A stretch of DNA of 64,000 nucleotides from Streptomyces sp. NBC_00820 (GTDB lineage: Bacteria; Actinomycetota; Actinomycetes; Streptomycetales; Streptomycetaceae). Where the stretch lies: contig NZ_CP108882.1 of the NCBI RefSeq assembly GCF_036347055.1, forward strand, positions 6,126,001 through 6,190,000, written 5' to 3'. Shown in pieces: positions 36,011 to 44,041 of the stretch. A program made the translations under genes and the position numbers. Below the pieces are notes generated by a model. The model had not been told where the DNA came from, did not search any database, and saw nothing but the letters and a program-made list of their open reading frames with translations. Numbering within the stretch: the first letter of the stretch is position 1; every line of letters starts with the position of its first letter.

Positions 36011-37783
36011 TCACTTCCGGTTCCCGGTCAGCTCCGTCCGGGTGACGTCGCGGGTGGAGAGCGTCTGCGGGCCGTCCGTGAAGGCGCGCAGGCGGATGGG
36101 GGACTTCACGGACGGCATGGTGAAAGTGCCCGCGGGGGCCCGGAGGGTGACGGTGGCGGTGGTGTGCGGCGGAACGGTCGCCGGGCCGCGGACGAGGGAC
36201 CAGTACCGGCTCATGCCCTGGCCCCGGGTGAGCATGTAGTGCGGGGTGAGCGGGTCGGAGCCGGTGTTGGCCACCCGCAGGGTCAGCGTGGACACCGTGT
36301 CCGCCTCCGAGCCGCGCGCCGCGGCGATGTCCATCCGCAGGGGCGGCCGTCCTGTCACCGCGAGGGTCGCGCTCACCAGCGCGGGGAGCACCAGCAGGAA
36401 CGCCGCGGCGACCAGCGCCTGACGGCGGCGGGGCCCGGTGAGCCGGCGGGGGCGGGGCTGCCACGCGCGGGCGAACTCCGGCAACGGCGCGGTGACCGCC
36501 GCCGCGAGCCAGAGCGGGGTCATCATCAGGTAGTAGCCGTCCTGGGAGCGGGTCGCCAGGTAGAAGGCGCACCAGGGCAGCACGGTCGCCGCCGGGCCCA
36601 GCCGGCGTACGAACAGTGTGAACAGCGCGAGCAGGGCCGCGGCGAGCAGCATGCTCGCGTGGCTGTACCAGTCCAGCCGGTCGCTGCCGTGGGTGAAGTA
36701 CAGCGAGACGTCCACCAGGCCCTGGCCGTGCAGCACGGCACCCTGGGTCAGGGGCAGGGCGATCCCGTCGAGCCAGGGGCCCGGCTCCCGCACGACGAGG
36801 TACGCGTTGATCACCAGCCAGGCCGCGACGGCGACCCCCAGCACGCGCAGCACCACGAGGCAGGCGGCCCTGGCGCCCAGCTCGCCCCGGCGTACGGCGT
36901 AGAGGCCGACGAGCAGGAACGGCGTGACGAACCAGGGCAGTTGCTGCGCCGCGCACGCGGCACCCAGACACACTGCCCGCGCGATCCCCGGCGCGCCCAG
37001 TCGCCCGCCGGCGCCGATGCGCGGCCAGCACACCACCACCGGGATCAGCAGGGCCATGGCGATGATCGCCGGATAGCCCTGGCGGGCGTACGACGGAAGG
37101 AAACCGAACCCCAGACAGACCATGGTCGCGGCCGGACGCCACGGCACGGGCAGCATCCGCCACAGCACCACCGCACCGGCGAGGAGCATGACCGTCGCCG
37201 CGGCCGTCGCCGGGGCGCCGCCGTGGCCCAGCCACAGGAACGGCACGGTCAGCAGCGGGGCGAGCGGGGGATAGCCGTAGGTGAAATCGTAACCGCCGTC
37301 TATGGTCGGCGTCACGGCGACGCCCTTGCCGTGGAACAGCCAGGGCCACGGCTGGTCGTACACCTGGTGACCGGCCATCAGTTCCCGCGCGGCCTGGGCG
37401 GTGAGGGCCGCCTCGTCGCCGCCGGCGTGGTTCAGCGCCCAGTTGCACAGGGCGAGCGTGATCGCGGTGACCAGCACCACGACGTCCAGCCGGACCAGGG
37501 AACGCGTGCGGCGGACCGCCAGGGTGAGGACGCCGCACACCAGGATCGACGCGTAGCAGAGCGAGATGACCGCGGCGAGGGCGAGGCGGTGCGTGGCGGC
37601 CTGCGTCCACACCGCGCGCGTGCCGATGAACAGGCTCACGACGGCGAGCAGGGTCAGCACGCGGTGCCACTGCGCGGGAGATCCGGGCGATTCGGGGACT
37701 TTCGAGGGGGCGCGCGGGACGGTGGTCACGATCGACCACGTCCGCCGCCCGGATGTCATCCGCTGTGTTTCTGCCAAGTGCAC
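36011..37783 (-). CDS. Polytopic membrane protein, GT-C-like
   Basis: The protein has up to 590 residues (an ATG eight codons later is also possible). About eleven hydrophobic helices span residues 40-465, with an NHAGGDEAALTAQAARELMAG loop after the third. A beta-rich extracytoplasmic domain follows from about 480 (TLTLRVANTGSDPLTPHY, TVPPHTTATVTLRAPAG). A DUF2029/GT87- or ArnT-like topology is suggested, so it may be an envelope polyprenyl-phosphate-sugar glycosyltransferase. The usual DD/DE loop motif is not obvious. The first 100 bases after its stop contain degenerate GGTCACTTCCGG repeats. Confidence 0.65.
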   Translation of the reverse strand: MHLAETQRMTSGRRTWSIVTTVPRAPSKVPESPGSPAQWHRVLTLLAVVSLFIGTRAVWTQAATHRLALAAVISLCYASILVCGVLTLAVRRTRSLVRLDVVVLVTAITLALCNWALNHAGGDEAALTAQAARELMAGHQVYDQPWPWLFHGKGVAVTPTIDGGYDFTYGYPPLAPLLTVPFLWLGHGGAPATAAATVMLLAGAVVLWRMLPVPWRPAATMVCLGFGFLPSYARQGYPAIIAMALLIPVVVCWPRIGAGGRLGAPGIARAVCLGAACAAQQLPWFVTPFLLVGLYAVRRGELGARAACLVVLRVLGVAVAAWLVINAYLVVREPGPWLDGIALPLTQGAVLHGQGLVDVSLYFTHGSDRLDWYSHASMLLAAALLALFTLFVRRLGPAATVLPWCAFYLATRSQDGYYLMMTPLWLAAAVTAPLPEFARAWQPRPRRLTGPRRRQALVAAAFLLVLPALVSATLAVTGRPPLRMDIAAARGSEADTVSTLTLRVANTGSDPLTPHYMLTRGQGMSRYWSLVRGPATVPPHTTATVTLRAPAGTFTMPSVKSPIRLRAFTDGPQTLSTRDVTRTELTGNRK

Positions 37784-38008
37784 GGCACCTGACGCTAGTG
37801 GTGAGCTGTGAGCGAGGTGGGGAGCGACGTGAAAAATCGGGTGTGAGGGCGGTAAGAAACGGTCTTATTCGTACATCTGACCCATGATGTGGGGGCGCGA
37901 GGGTGTGCGGGGCGATCGCGCAGTGTGTCGCTGTTGGGCCGAACGGGTGACTTGGCGTAAGAATTGGCTGGTGCAGGCAAGGAACGCGAGTCAGGTCGGG
38001 GGGAGCCG

Positions 38009-38389
38009 GTGAGCCGTTACGACGTCACCGATGAACAGTGGGAAGGGCTCGCCCAGGTCGTGCCGCTGCGGGGCCGGGACGCGTGGCCGTCCGCGGTGAA
38101 CCACCGCGCGATGCCGGACGCCGACACGGAGACGCGGCGGCGGTTCGTCGTCCTGCGGGTCAACGTGTTCGCGGACGCCCGGGAAGTCGCCGAGACGCTG
38201 ATGGCCGGGATTCCGGTGCTGCTGGACCTGTCCAGCGCGGAGGGCGAGGTCGCCAAGCGCGTCCTCGACTTCAGTACCGGCGTCGTCTTCGGCCTGGGCA
38301 GTGGGATGCACCGGGTGGACCGGAATGTTTTCCTGCTGACGCCACCCGGGACCGAGGTCAGCGGGCTGATGGAGGCGTCCGGAGGATGA
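38009..38389 (+). CDS. SepF-like cell-division protein
   Basis: The GTG at 38009 follows a CGGGGGGA site and gives 126 residues. The core (RRRFVVLRVNVFADAREVAETLMAGIPVLLDLSSAEGEVAKRVLDFSTGVVFGL...RVDRNVFLLTPPG) is the SepF fold that dimerises and binds the FtsZ C-terminus. The N-terminal membrane-targeting helix and long linker of full-length SepF are absent, as in the SepF-like proteins SflA/SflB of Streptomyces. I recall SflB being encoded near arginine genes as here, but have not checked this. Confidence 0.8.
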   Translation: MSRYDVTDEQWEGLAQVVPLRGRDAWPSAVNHRAMPDADTETRRRFVVLRVNVFADAREVAETLMAGIPVLLDLSSAEGEVAKRVLDFSTGVVFGLGSGMHRVDRNVFLLTPPGTEVSGLMEASGG

Positions 38390-38393
38390 ACGG

Positions 38394-38423
38394 GGTCCGG
38401 CGCGCCCTTCGGCGCGCCGGACC
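38394..38423 (+). terminator. Strong hairpin after the SepF-like gene
   Basis: A perfect 13-bp stem GGTCCGGCGCGCC / GGCGCGCCGGACC closes a CTTC tetraloop four bases after the stop codon. Confidence 0.85.
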
Positions 38424-38513
38424 GCGGGATGTGAACCGCGGGATGTGAACCGCGGGATGTGAACCGCGGGATGTGAACCGCGGGATGTGAACCGCGGGAT
38501 GCGGACCGCGGGA
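38421..38513. repeat. 14-bp minisatellite
   Basis: ACCGCGGGATGTGA is repeated about six and a half times in perfect phase (five exact copies, then a variant). It begins inside the 3' arm of the terminator hairpin, suggesting that the hairpin end seeded the expansion. Confidence 0.9.
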
Positions 38514-38629
38514 GTTCCGGGGGGGGCTGTGCCCTCCGGCCGGTCAGCCCGCGCGTGGCCGTCCCCCGATCGTGGGAAGGTCTGAGGGCTGAACGGTTCG
38601 CCACCTCGGCGGAGTCCTACGGTCCGCAT

Positions 38630-39979
38630 ATGGCCGTGTCTTCCGCGCCCGCCGGGCCGCCCGTACCCGCCGTGCCCGCCGTAGCCGTCGTACCCGCCGT
38701 GCCCGACGTACCCGTCGTGCCGTACGGGTCCTCGACGGGCGCCCTCGCGGCGTCCGGATCCTCCGTGGGTTCCGATCCCGGGGTGTCGTGCTCCGCGCCC
38801 GTCGTGCCGGCGCAGTTCGCCCGGAGTACGGCTCCGGTCGGACCGGCTTCCGGGGGTGCTCCCGTCGACGTACGCGCCCGGATCACCGAGTTACGGCTGT
38901 CCGCGTTCGCCGGGCACCGGCGGGCCGCGTTCCCGCTGGGGGCCGTCACGCTGTTCGCGGGGCCGAGCGGGGCGGGGAAGTCGACCGCGTTCGGCGCGCT
39001 GGAGGCGCTGGCCCGGCTCGGGAGCGGGGCGCCGCTGGCGCAGGTGTTCGCGGACCCGCTCGCGTGGGTGCCGGAGCGGGCGCGGCCCGACGCGGAGGGC
39101 CGGCGGGGTTTCCGGATCGGCTGTACGGCCGACGGAGCCGAGGGGCCGGTCCTGCTCGACCTCGCCGTACAGGCCGAGCCCTGTCTGCGGATCGTGGGCG
39201 AGCGGCTGACCGCGGGCGGAGTCGTCCTGCTGCAGACCGCGCTGCGCGATCCCGCCCGCCGGGCCGTGCAGGCGGCCTGGCACACCGCGGGCTCCTCGCC
39301 GGTGACCCGCGCCCCGCTGCCCGACGACCGGCTCGGCACCGCCCTGCTGCCGCTGCGCGTGGCGGGCAAGACGGACGGGCAGCGGCAGGTGCTCGCCGCG
39401 GCCGAGCAGATGGTCGTCGCGCTGCGCTCCGTCTTCGTCTGCGATCCGCGTCCCGAGCACATGCGCCTCCCCGTCCCGACGGGCTCGGGACGCCTGCTGG
39501 CCGGCTGCGGCAACCTGGCCGACGTGCTGGCCCGTACCCGGTCGGAGTGCGGGCGCCGGCACGCCCGCCTGGTCGAGTTGCTCCGCGCGGGCTGCGTGGG
39601 CCCGGTGGCCGACCTGGTCGCCGACCGGATGCCCGACGGCACGGTGCGGGCGCTGCTCGACCGGGGCGACGGCCACCGGACCGAGCTGGTCCGGCTCGGC
39701 GACGGTGAGCTGCGCTACATCGCGCTGGCCCTGGTGCTGCTGACCGGGCCGGGCGTCCTGGACGTGGACGCGCCCGGCGAGGTGCCCGACGCGCTGCGCA
39801 CCCTCACGGTCCTGGCCGACGGCCTCGACCGGTGCCTCGACCCGGGGCAGCGCCGCGAACTGCTGCGGGCGGCGGCCCTGATGGGCGAGCGTGGCCACAT
39901 CCGCTGCGTGGGCGCGGTGAACGACGCCTCGTGGGCGGTGGGGACGCGGGGCGTCACGGTGGTACACCTGAGCGCGTGA
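38630..39979 (+). CDS. AAA-type ATP-binding protein
   Basis: The 449-residue protein begins with a roughly 90-residue Pro/Val/Ala-rich, probably disordered region (PVPAVPAVAVVPAVPDVPVV). Then comes a RecF/SMC-like ATPase: ITELRLSAFAGHRRAAFPLG, Walker A GPSGAGKST, and a LGDGELRYIALAL signature-like block followed by LDVDAPGE where Walker B is expected. The layout resembles overcoming-lysogenisation/SMC-type ATPases without a coiled coil. Its stop overlaps the start of the MazG-like gene (GTGA), so the two are translated together. Confidence 0.7.
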   Translation: MAVSSAPAGPPVPAVPAVAVVPAVPDVPVVPYGSSTGALAASGSSVGSDPGVSCSAPVVPAQFARSTAPVGPASGGAPVDVRARITELRLSAFAGHRRAAFPLGAVTLFAGPSGAGKSTAFGALEALARLGSGAPLAQVFADPLAWVPERARPDAEGRRGFRIGCTADGAEGPVLLDLAVQAEPCLRIVGERLTAGGVVLLQTALRDPARRAVQAAWHTAGSSPVTRAPLPDDRLGTALLPLRVAGKTDGQRQVLAAAEQMVVALRSVFVCDPRPEHMRLPVPTGSGRLLAGCGNLADVLARTRSECGRRHARLVELLRAGCVGPVADLVADRMPDGTVRALLDRGDGHRTELVRLGDGELRYIALALVLLTGPGVLDVDAPGEVPDALRTLTVLADGLDRCLDPGQRRELLRAAALMGERGHIRCVGAVNDASWAVGTRGVTVVHLSA

Positions 39980-40326
39980 CGGAACACTCTGACCTGGCCG
40001 GACTCCAGCGCAGGCTGGCCGAGTTCGCGGCGGTGCGCGACTGGCAGCCCTACCACACGCCCAAGAACCTCGTGTCGGCCCTCAGCGTGGAGGCCTCCGA
40101 ACTGCTGGAGATCTTCCAGTGGCTGACCCCCGAGCAGTCGGCCCGGGTGATGGACGACCCCGGCACCGCCCACCGTGTCACCGACGAGATCGCCGACGTC
40201 CTCGCCTACCTCCTCCAGCTCTGCGAGGTCCTCGGCGTCGACCCGATTGCCGCGCTGTCCGCCAAGATCGACCGCAATGAACACCGCTTTCCGGCACCGG
40301 GGTCGGAAGGCGAGGGCACCTCGTAA
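39976..40326 (+). CDS. MazG-like nucleotide pyrophosphohydrolase
   Basis: The GTG at 39976 overlaps the preceding stop. The 116-residue all-helical protein has the divalent-metal motif of the MazG/RS21-C6 superfamily: LSVEASELLEIFQW and, one helix later, DEIADVLAYLLQLCE. Such enzymes hydrolyse (d)NTPs, often damaged or modified ones, to monophosphates. Coupling to an ATPase gene is its main context. Confidence 0.85.
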   Translation: MTEHSDLAGLQRRLAEFAAVRDWQPYHTPKNLVSALSVEASELLEIFQWLTPEQSARVMDDPGTAHRVTDEIADVLAYLLQLCEVLGVDPIAALSAKIDRNEHRFPAPGSEGEGTS

Positions 40327-40558
40327 GTCGTGTTGAGTGGCCGGTGTTCGCCCGCAGGGTGGTGCCGCATGCCGAGTCGATGCCCTGGAATCCGAGGCGG
40401 TGGTCGAAGGCCGACCCGATCCGGCCGGCCGGTCAACGGCCGGACGCCGACACTCCGTTATCACGCTCCGCAGTCAACTCCTGCGGCGAAACCGAATTGT
40501 TGTCCATAATTTCCCGTCTTCCTCTGGCTTTTCGTCTCAAGCACCCTCACTCTGGGTA
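40327..40558. other. Gene-free promoter region
   Basis: The last 110 bases are AT-rich for this genome (ATTGTTGTCCATAATTTCCC) and probably hold the promoter of the next gene. The 293-bp gap ends with the inverted repeat at 40559. Confidence 0.4.
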
Positions 40559-40576
40559 GTGAACGAGGGAGTTCAC
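40559..40576. promoter_or_regulatory. Inverted repeat upstream of the DUF6099-like gene
   Basis: GTGAAC-GAGGGA-GTTCAC is a perfect six-base-arm palindrome 44 bp before the start codon. Confidence 0.45.
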
Positions 40577-40619
40577 ACGCGCGTGCGACGGCGCACGGCG
40601 GACCGGACGGGGGCAGCCG

Positions 40620-41093
40620 ATGGATGCGATGCGGCTCATCGAGGCGAGCAGGCGGGCCCTGACCGGGGGTGCCGACGCGGCCGAGGCGATGGCGGAGGTG
40701 TGGCAGGCCCAGGCGCTGGCGCAGGCGATCGGCAGCCGGCTCGCGGTGTCCGGGCCGCCCGAGCTGCGGGGTGAGGCCCTGGGGCTGACCGAGCTGGCGG
40801 GCCGCGGCTGCGGCGTCCTGGACCCTCCGGACCTGGACCCCGGCGACCTGCGCGCCGCCCAGCTCACCGAACTGGCCGACGCCCGCCAGACCCTCCTCAG
40901 CCTCGGCGGACTGCTCGGCGAGGTGGGCATGGCCCTGGTCGGGATGGCCAGTGCCGCGGCCGACGAGGCGACGTACTGGCAGTGCATGGAGGCCATCGAC
41001 GCGGCTGACGAGTCCCGCGACCGGGTCCTGGAAATGCTGCGCAAGCTGGCGGCACGGGAGGAGGCGGAGCTGCGCGAGCGCGAGATGGGGTGA
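40620..41093 (+). CDS. Helical hypothetical protein (DUF6099-like)
   Basis: The 157-residue protein is entirely helical (RLIEASRRALTGGADAAEAM, WQAQALAQAIGSRLAVSGPP, ELRGEALGLTEL, then long Ala/Glu-rich helices to the end). It matches a Streptomyces-specific family I recall as DUF6099; no function is known. It is soluble, without signal peptide. Confidence 0.65.
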   Translation: MDAMRLIEASRRALTGGADAAEAMAEVWQAQALAQAIGSRLAVSGPPELRGEALGLTELAGRGCGVLDPPDLDPGDLRAAQLTELADARQTLLSLGGLLGEVGMALVGMASAAADEATYWQCMEAIDAADESRDRVLEMLRKLAAREEAELREREMG

Positions 41094-41348
41094 GCGGGCG
41101 GGCGGGGACGCGTCGGAGGCCGGAGGCCGGGCTGGAGGCCGCAGGTCAGGGGGCGGGGCCCCGGTGGCCCGTGGAGGGCCGGCGGAGGCCCGGTGGTGGC
41201 GCCGAGGCGGTCCGGTGGGCGGCGCTCCGGCGTCCGGTGACTCGTACGGCGCTTCGCGTGTGCGGCGGCGAATTCCACCCGGCCGGGGACGGCAGTGCCG
41301 GGTGGTGCCGATGAGGCTCTCGGGGCGGGTGGCGTGCAGGATGGAGGT

Positions 41349-42272
41349 ATGGACCTGCGCATCTTCACCGAGCCCCAGCAGGGGGCGACCTACGACACGT
41401 TGCTCACCGTGGCGAAGGCCACCGAAGACCTTGGATTCGACGGTTTTTTCCGTTCTGACCACTATTTGCGCATGGGGGACGTGAGCGGCCTGCCGGGCCC
41501 CACCGACGCCTGGATCACGCTGGCCGGCCTGGCCCGCGAGACCGAGCGCATCCGCCTGGGCACCCTCATGACCGCGGCCACCTTCCGGCTGCCCGCCGTG
41601 CTCGCCATCCAGGTGGCCCAGGTCGACCAGATGTCCGGCGGCCGCGTGGAACTGGGCCTCGGTGCGGGCTGGTTCGAGGAGGAGCACAAGGCGTACGGCA
41701 TTCCGTTCCCGAAGGAGAAGTTCGCGCGCCTGGAGGAGCAGCTGGAGATCGTCACCGGCCTGTGGGCGACGGAGGCCGGCAAGAGCTTCGACTTCCACGG
41801 CACGTACTACGACCTCACCGACTCGCCCGCGCTGCCCAAGCCGGCCCAGCGCAAGGTCCCGGTGATCATCGGCGGCCACGGCGCGACCCGTACTCCGCGC
41901 CTCGCGGCCCGTTATGCGGATGAGTTCAACATCCCCTTCGCCTCGGTCGAGGACTCCGCGCGCCAGTTCGGCCGGGTACGCGCCGCCGCCGAGGAGGCGG
42001 GCCGCGCCGCGGACGACCTGACCTACTCCAACGCGCTCGTGGTGTGCGTTGGCCGCGACGACCAGGAGGTCGCCCGGCGCGCCGAGGTGATCGGCCGCGA
42101 CGTCGACGAGCTGAAGGCCAACGGCCTGGCCGGCTCCCCGGCCGAGGTCGTCGACAAGATCGCCCGCTACGCCGCGATCGGTTCCGAGCGGCTCTACCTC
42201 CAGACCCTCGACCTGCACGACCTCGACCAGCTGGAGCTGATCTCGACCCAGGTCATGCCGCAGCTGCCGTAG
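41349..42272 (+). CDS. LLM-class F420-dependent oxidoreductase
   Basis: GGATGGAGG precedes the ATG. The 307-residue protein has the luciferase-like TIM barrel with EDLGFDGFFRSDHYLRMG, RIRLGTLMTAATFRLPAVLA, GGRVELGLGAGWFEEEHKAYGIPF and VPVIIGGHG, which are typical of F420-dependent enzymes that reduce or oxidise small molecules. The substrate is unknown. It may be co-transcribed with hen1 but a 149-bp gap separates them. Confidence 0.85.
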   Translation: MDLRIFTEPQQGATYDTLLTVAKATEDLGFDGFFRSDHYLRMGDVSGLPGPTDAWITLAGLARETERIRLGTLMTAATFRLPAVLAIQVAQVDQMSGGRVELGLGAGWFEEEHKAYGIPFPKEKFARLEEQLEIVTGLWATEAGKSFDFHGTYYDLTDSPALPKPAQRKVPVIIGGHGATRTPRLAARYADEFNIPFASVEDSARQFGRVRAAAEEAGRAADDLTYSNALVVCVGRDDQEVARRAEVIGRDVDELKANGLAGSPAEVVDKIARYAAIGSERLYLQTLDLHDLDQLELISTQVMPQLP

Positions 42273-42421
42273 GCGATCCCTCCGTGCCGGCCCCCGCGCT
42301 CCGCAGAGTGAAACCGTGCGGGGCCGTGCGGGGCCGTGCGGCGGGGCAGGGGAGTGGAACGCGGCGGTGCCGCCCGGAAAACCTGTGGTCGGACGGTCGT
42401 CGAGCCGCGAGACTCGGACAT

Positions 42422-44041
42422 GTGTTCCTGACGATCTCCACGCGCGGCACAGCCGCCTCCCCAGCCACCGACCTCGGGTTCCTGCTGCACAAGCACCCCG
42501 ACAACGCCCAGGCGTTCTCCACGTCCCACGGCACCGCGCACGTCTTCTATCCCGAGGCGGACGCGGATCGCTGCACGGTGGCGCTGCTGCTCGAGGTCGA
42601 CGCGGTCGCGCTGGCTCGGCGGGGCAAGGGAAAGGGCCGTGGCGGAGCGCCCGACGCGGCGCTCGCGCAGTACGTCAACGACCGCCCCTACGCGGCCTCC
42701 TCGCTGCTCGCGGTCGCGCTGAGCGCGGTGTTCTCCAGCGCCATGCGAGGCCTGTGCAAGGCCCGCCCGGAGCGGGCCGCCGCTCCGCTGCCGCTGCGCG
42801 TCGAGGTGCCGGTGCTGCCCGCACGCGGCGGTGCGGAACTCGTACGAGGCCTCTTCGAGCCACTCGGCTGGGAGGTGACCACCGAACCCGTCGCCCTCGA
42901 CACCGAGTTCCCGGAGTGGGGCGACTCGCGGTACGTCCGCCTCGTCCTGGAGGCCGAAGGACTCACCCTCGCCGAGGCGCTGCGGCACCTGTACGTCCTG
43001 CTGCCGGTCCTGGACGACGCCAAGCACTACTGGGTCTCCTCCGACGAGGTCGACAAGCTGCTGCGCGCCGGCGAGGGCTGGCTGCCGGACCACCCGGAGC
43101 AGAAGCTGATCACCAGCCGTTACCTGTCCCGCCGCTGGTCGCTGACCCGGCAGGCGATGGAGCGGCTGGAGCTGGCCCGCCTGGCCGAGGCCGACGACAG
43201 CGAGGTCGAGGACTTCGACAACGCGGTCGAAGAGGACGCGGAGGCTGCGGCGGAGGCGGCGGAAACGGCGGCGGAAACCGCCGCGGAAGCGCGGACGGAA
43301 GCCGGGGCCGAGGAGACCGGCGCCGGCACCGACGGCAACGCCGGTGCCGGTGCCGACCCCAGCACCGGCACCAGAACGGACACCGACACCGTTCCCGATG
43401 AGCGCAAGGGTGCCCCTCTCGCCGTGCTGCGCCGGGAGGCGATCCTCGGCGCCCTGCGCGAGACCGGGGCCACCCGGGTGCTCGACCTCGGGTGCGGGCA
43501 GGGCCAGTTGGTGCAGGAGCTGCTGAAGGACGTGCGGTTCACCGAGGTCGTCGGGGTCGACGTGTCGCTGCGGGCCCTCGCGATCGCCTCGCGCCGGCTC
43601 AGGCTGGACCGCATGGGGGAGCGGCAGGCGTCCCGGGTCAAGCTGTTCCAGGGCTCGCTGGCCTACACCGACAAGCGGCTGGCGGGCTATGACGCGGCCG
43701 TGCTCAGCGAGGTGATCGAACATCTCGACCTGCCCCGGCTGCCCGCCCTGGAGTACGCCGTGTTCGGCTCGGCGCACCCCCGATCGGTCCTCGTGACGAC
43801 CCCCAACGTCGAGTACAACGTCCGCTGGGAGACCCTGCCCGCAGGGCACGTCCGGCACGGCGACCACCGCTTCGAGTGGACCCGCGAGGAGTTCCGCGCC
43901 TGGGCGGCGTCCGTCGCCGAACGGTACGGGTACGAAGTCGAGTTCAGGCCGGTCGGACCGGACGACCCCGAGGTGGGGCCGCCCACGCAGATGGCCGTGT
44001 TCCACAGAAACGCGAACGAGAAGGAGGCGAAGGCGGCATGA
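42422..44041 (+). CDS. hen1: Hen1 RNA 3'-terminal ribose 2'-O-methyltransferase
   Basis: The GTG at 42422 starts the conserved VFLTISTRGTAASPATDLGF. The 539-residue protein has the bacterial Hen1 N-terminal half (about 1-250), which stimulates the partner ligase. An Ala/Glu/Thr-rich linker of about 70 residues follows (bases about 43200-43400), then the methyltransferase with LDLGCGQGQL (near residue 355), EVIEHLDL and RHGDHRFEWTREEF. Those residues supply the SAM site and the Glu/His ligands of the catalytic metal. It marks the 3' end of broken RNA before ligation so that repaired RNA resists renewed cutting. It overlaps pnkp by four bases. Confidence 0.92.
   Translation: MFLTISTRGTAASPATDLGFLLHKHPDNAQAFSTSHGTAHVFYPEADADRCTVALLLEVDAVALARRGKGKGRGGAPDAALAQYVNDRPYAASSLLAVALSAVFSSAMRGLCKARPERAAAPLPLRVEVPVLPARGGAELVRGLFEPLGWEVTTEPVALDTEFPEWGDSRYVRLVLEAEGLTLAEALRHLYVLLPVLDDAKHYWVSSDEVDKLLRAGEGWLPDHPEQKLITSRYLSRRWSLTRQAMERLELARLAEADDSEVEDFDNAVEEDAEAAAEAAETAAETAAEARTEAGAEETGAGTDGNAGAGADPSTGTRTDTDTVPDERKGAPLAVLRREAILGALRETGATRVLDLGCGQGQLVQELLKDVRFTEVVGVDVSLRALAIASRRLRLDRMGERQASRVKLFQGSLAYTDKRLAGYDAAVLSEVIEHLDLPRLPALEYAVFGSAHPRSVLVTTPNVEYNVRWETLPAGHVRHGDHRFEWTREEFRAWAASVAERYGYEVEFRPVGPDDPEVGPPTQMAVFHRNANEKEAKAA

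Noticed and set aside
35934..37739. Second reverse frame overlapping the polytopic membrane protein
   Set aside because: Arg/Pro-rich in the wrong frame; only the frame ending at 36011 gives membrane helices.
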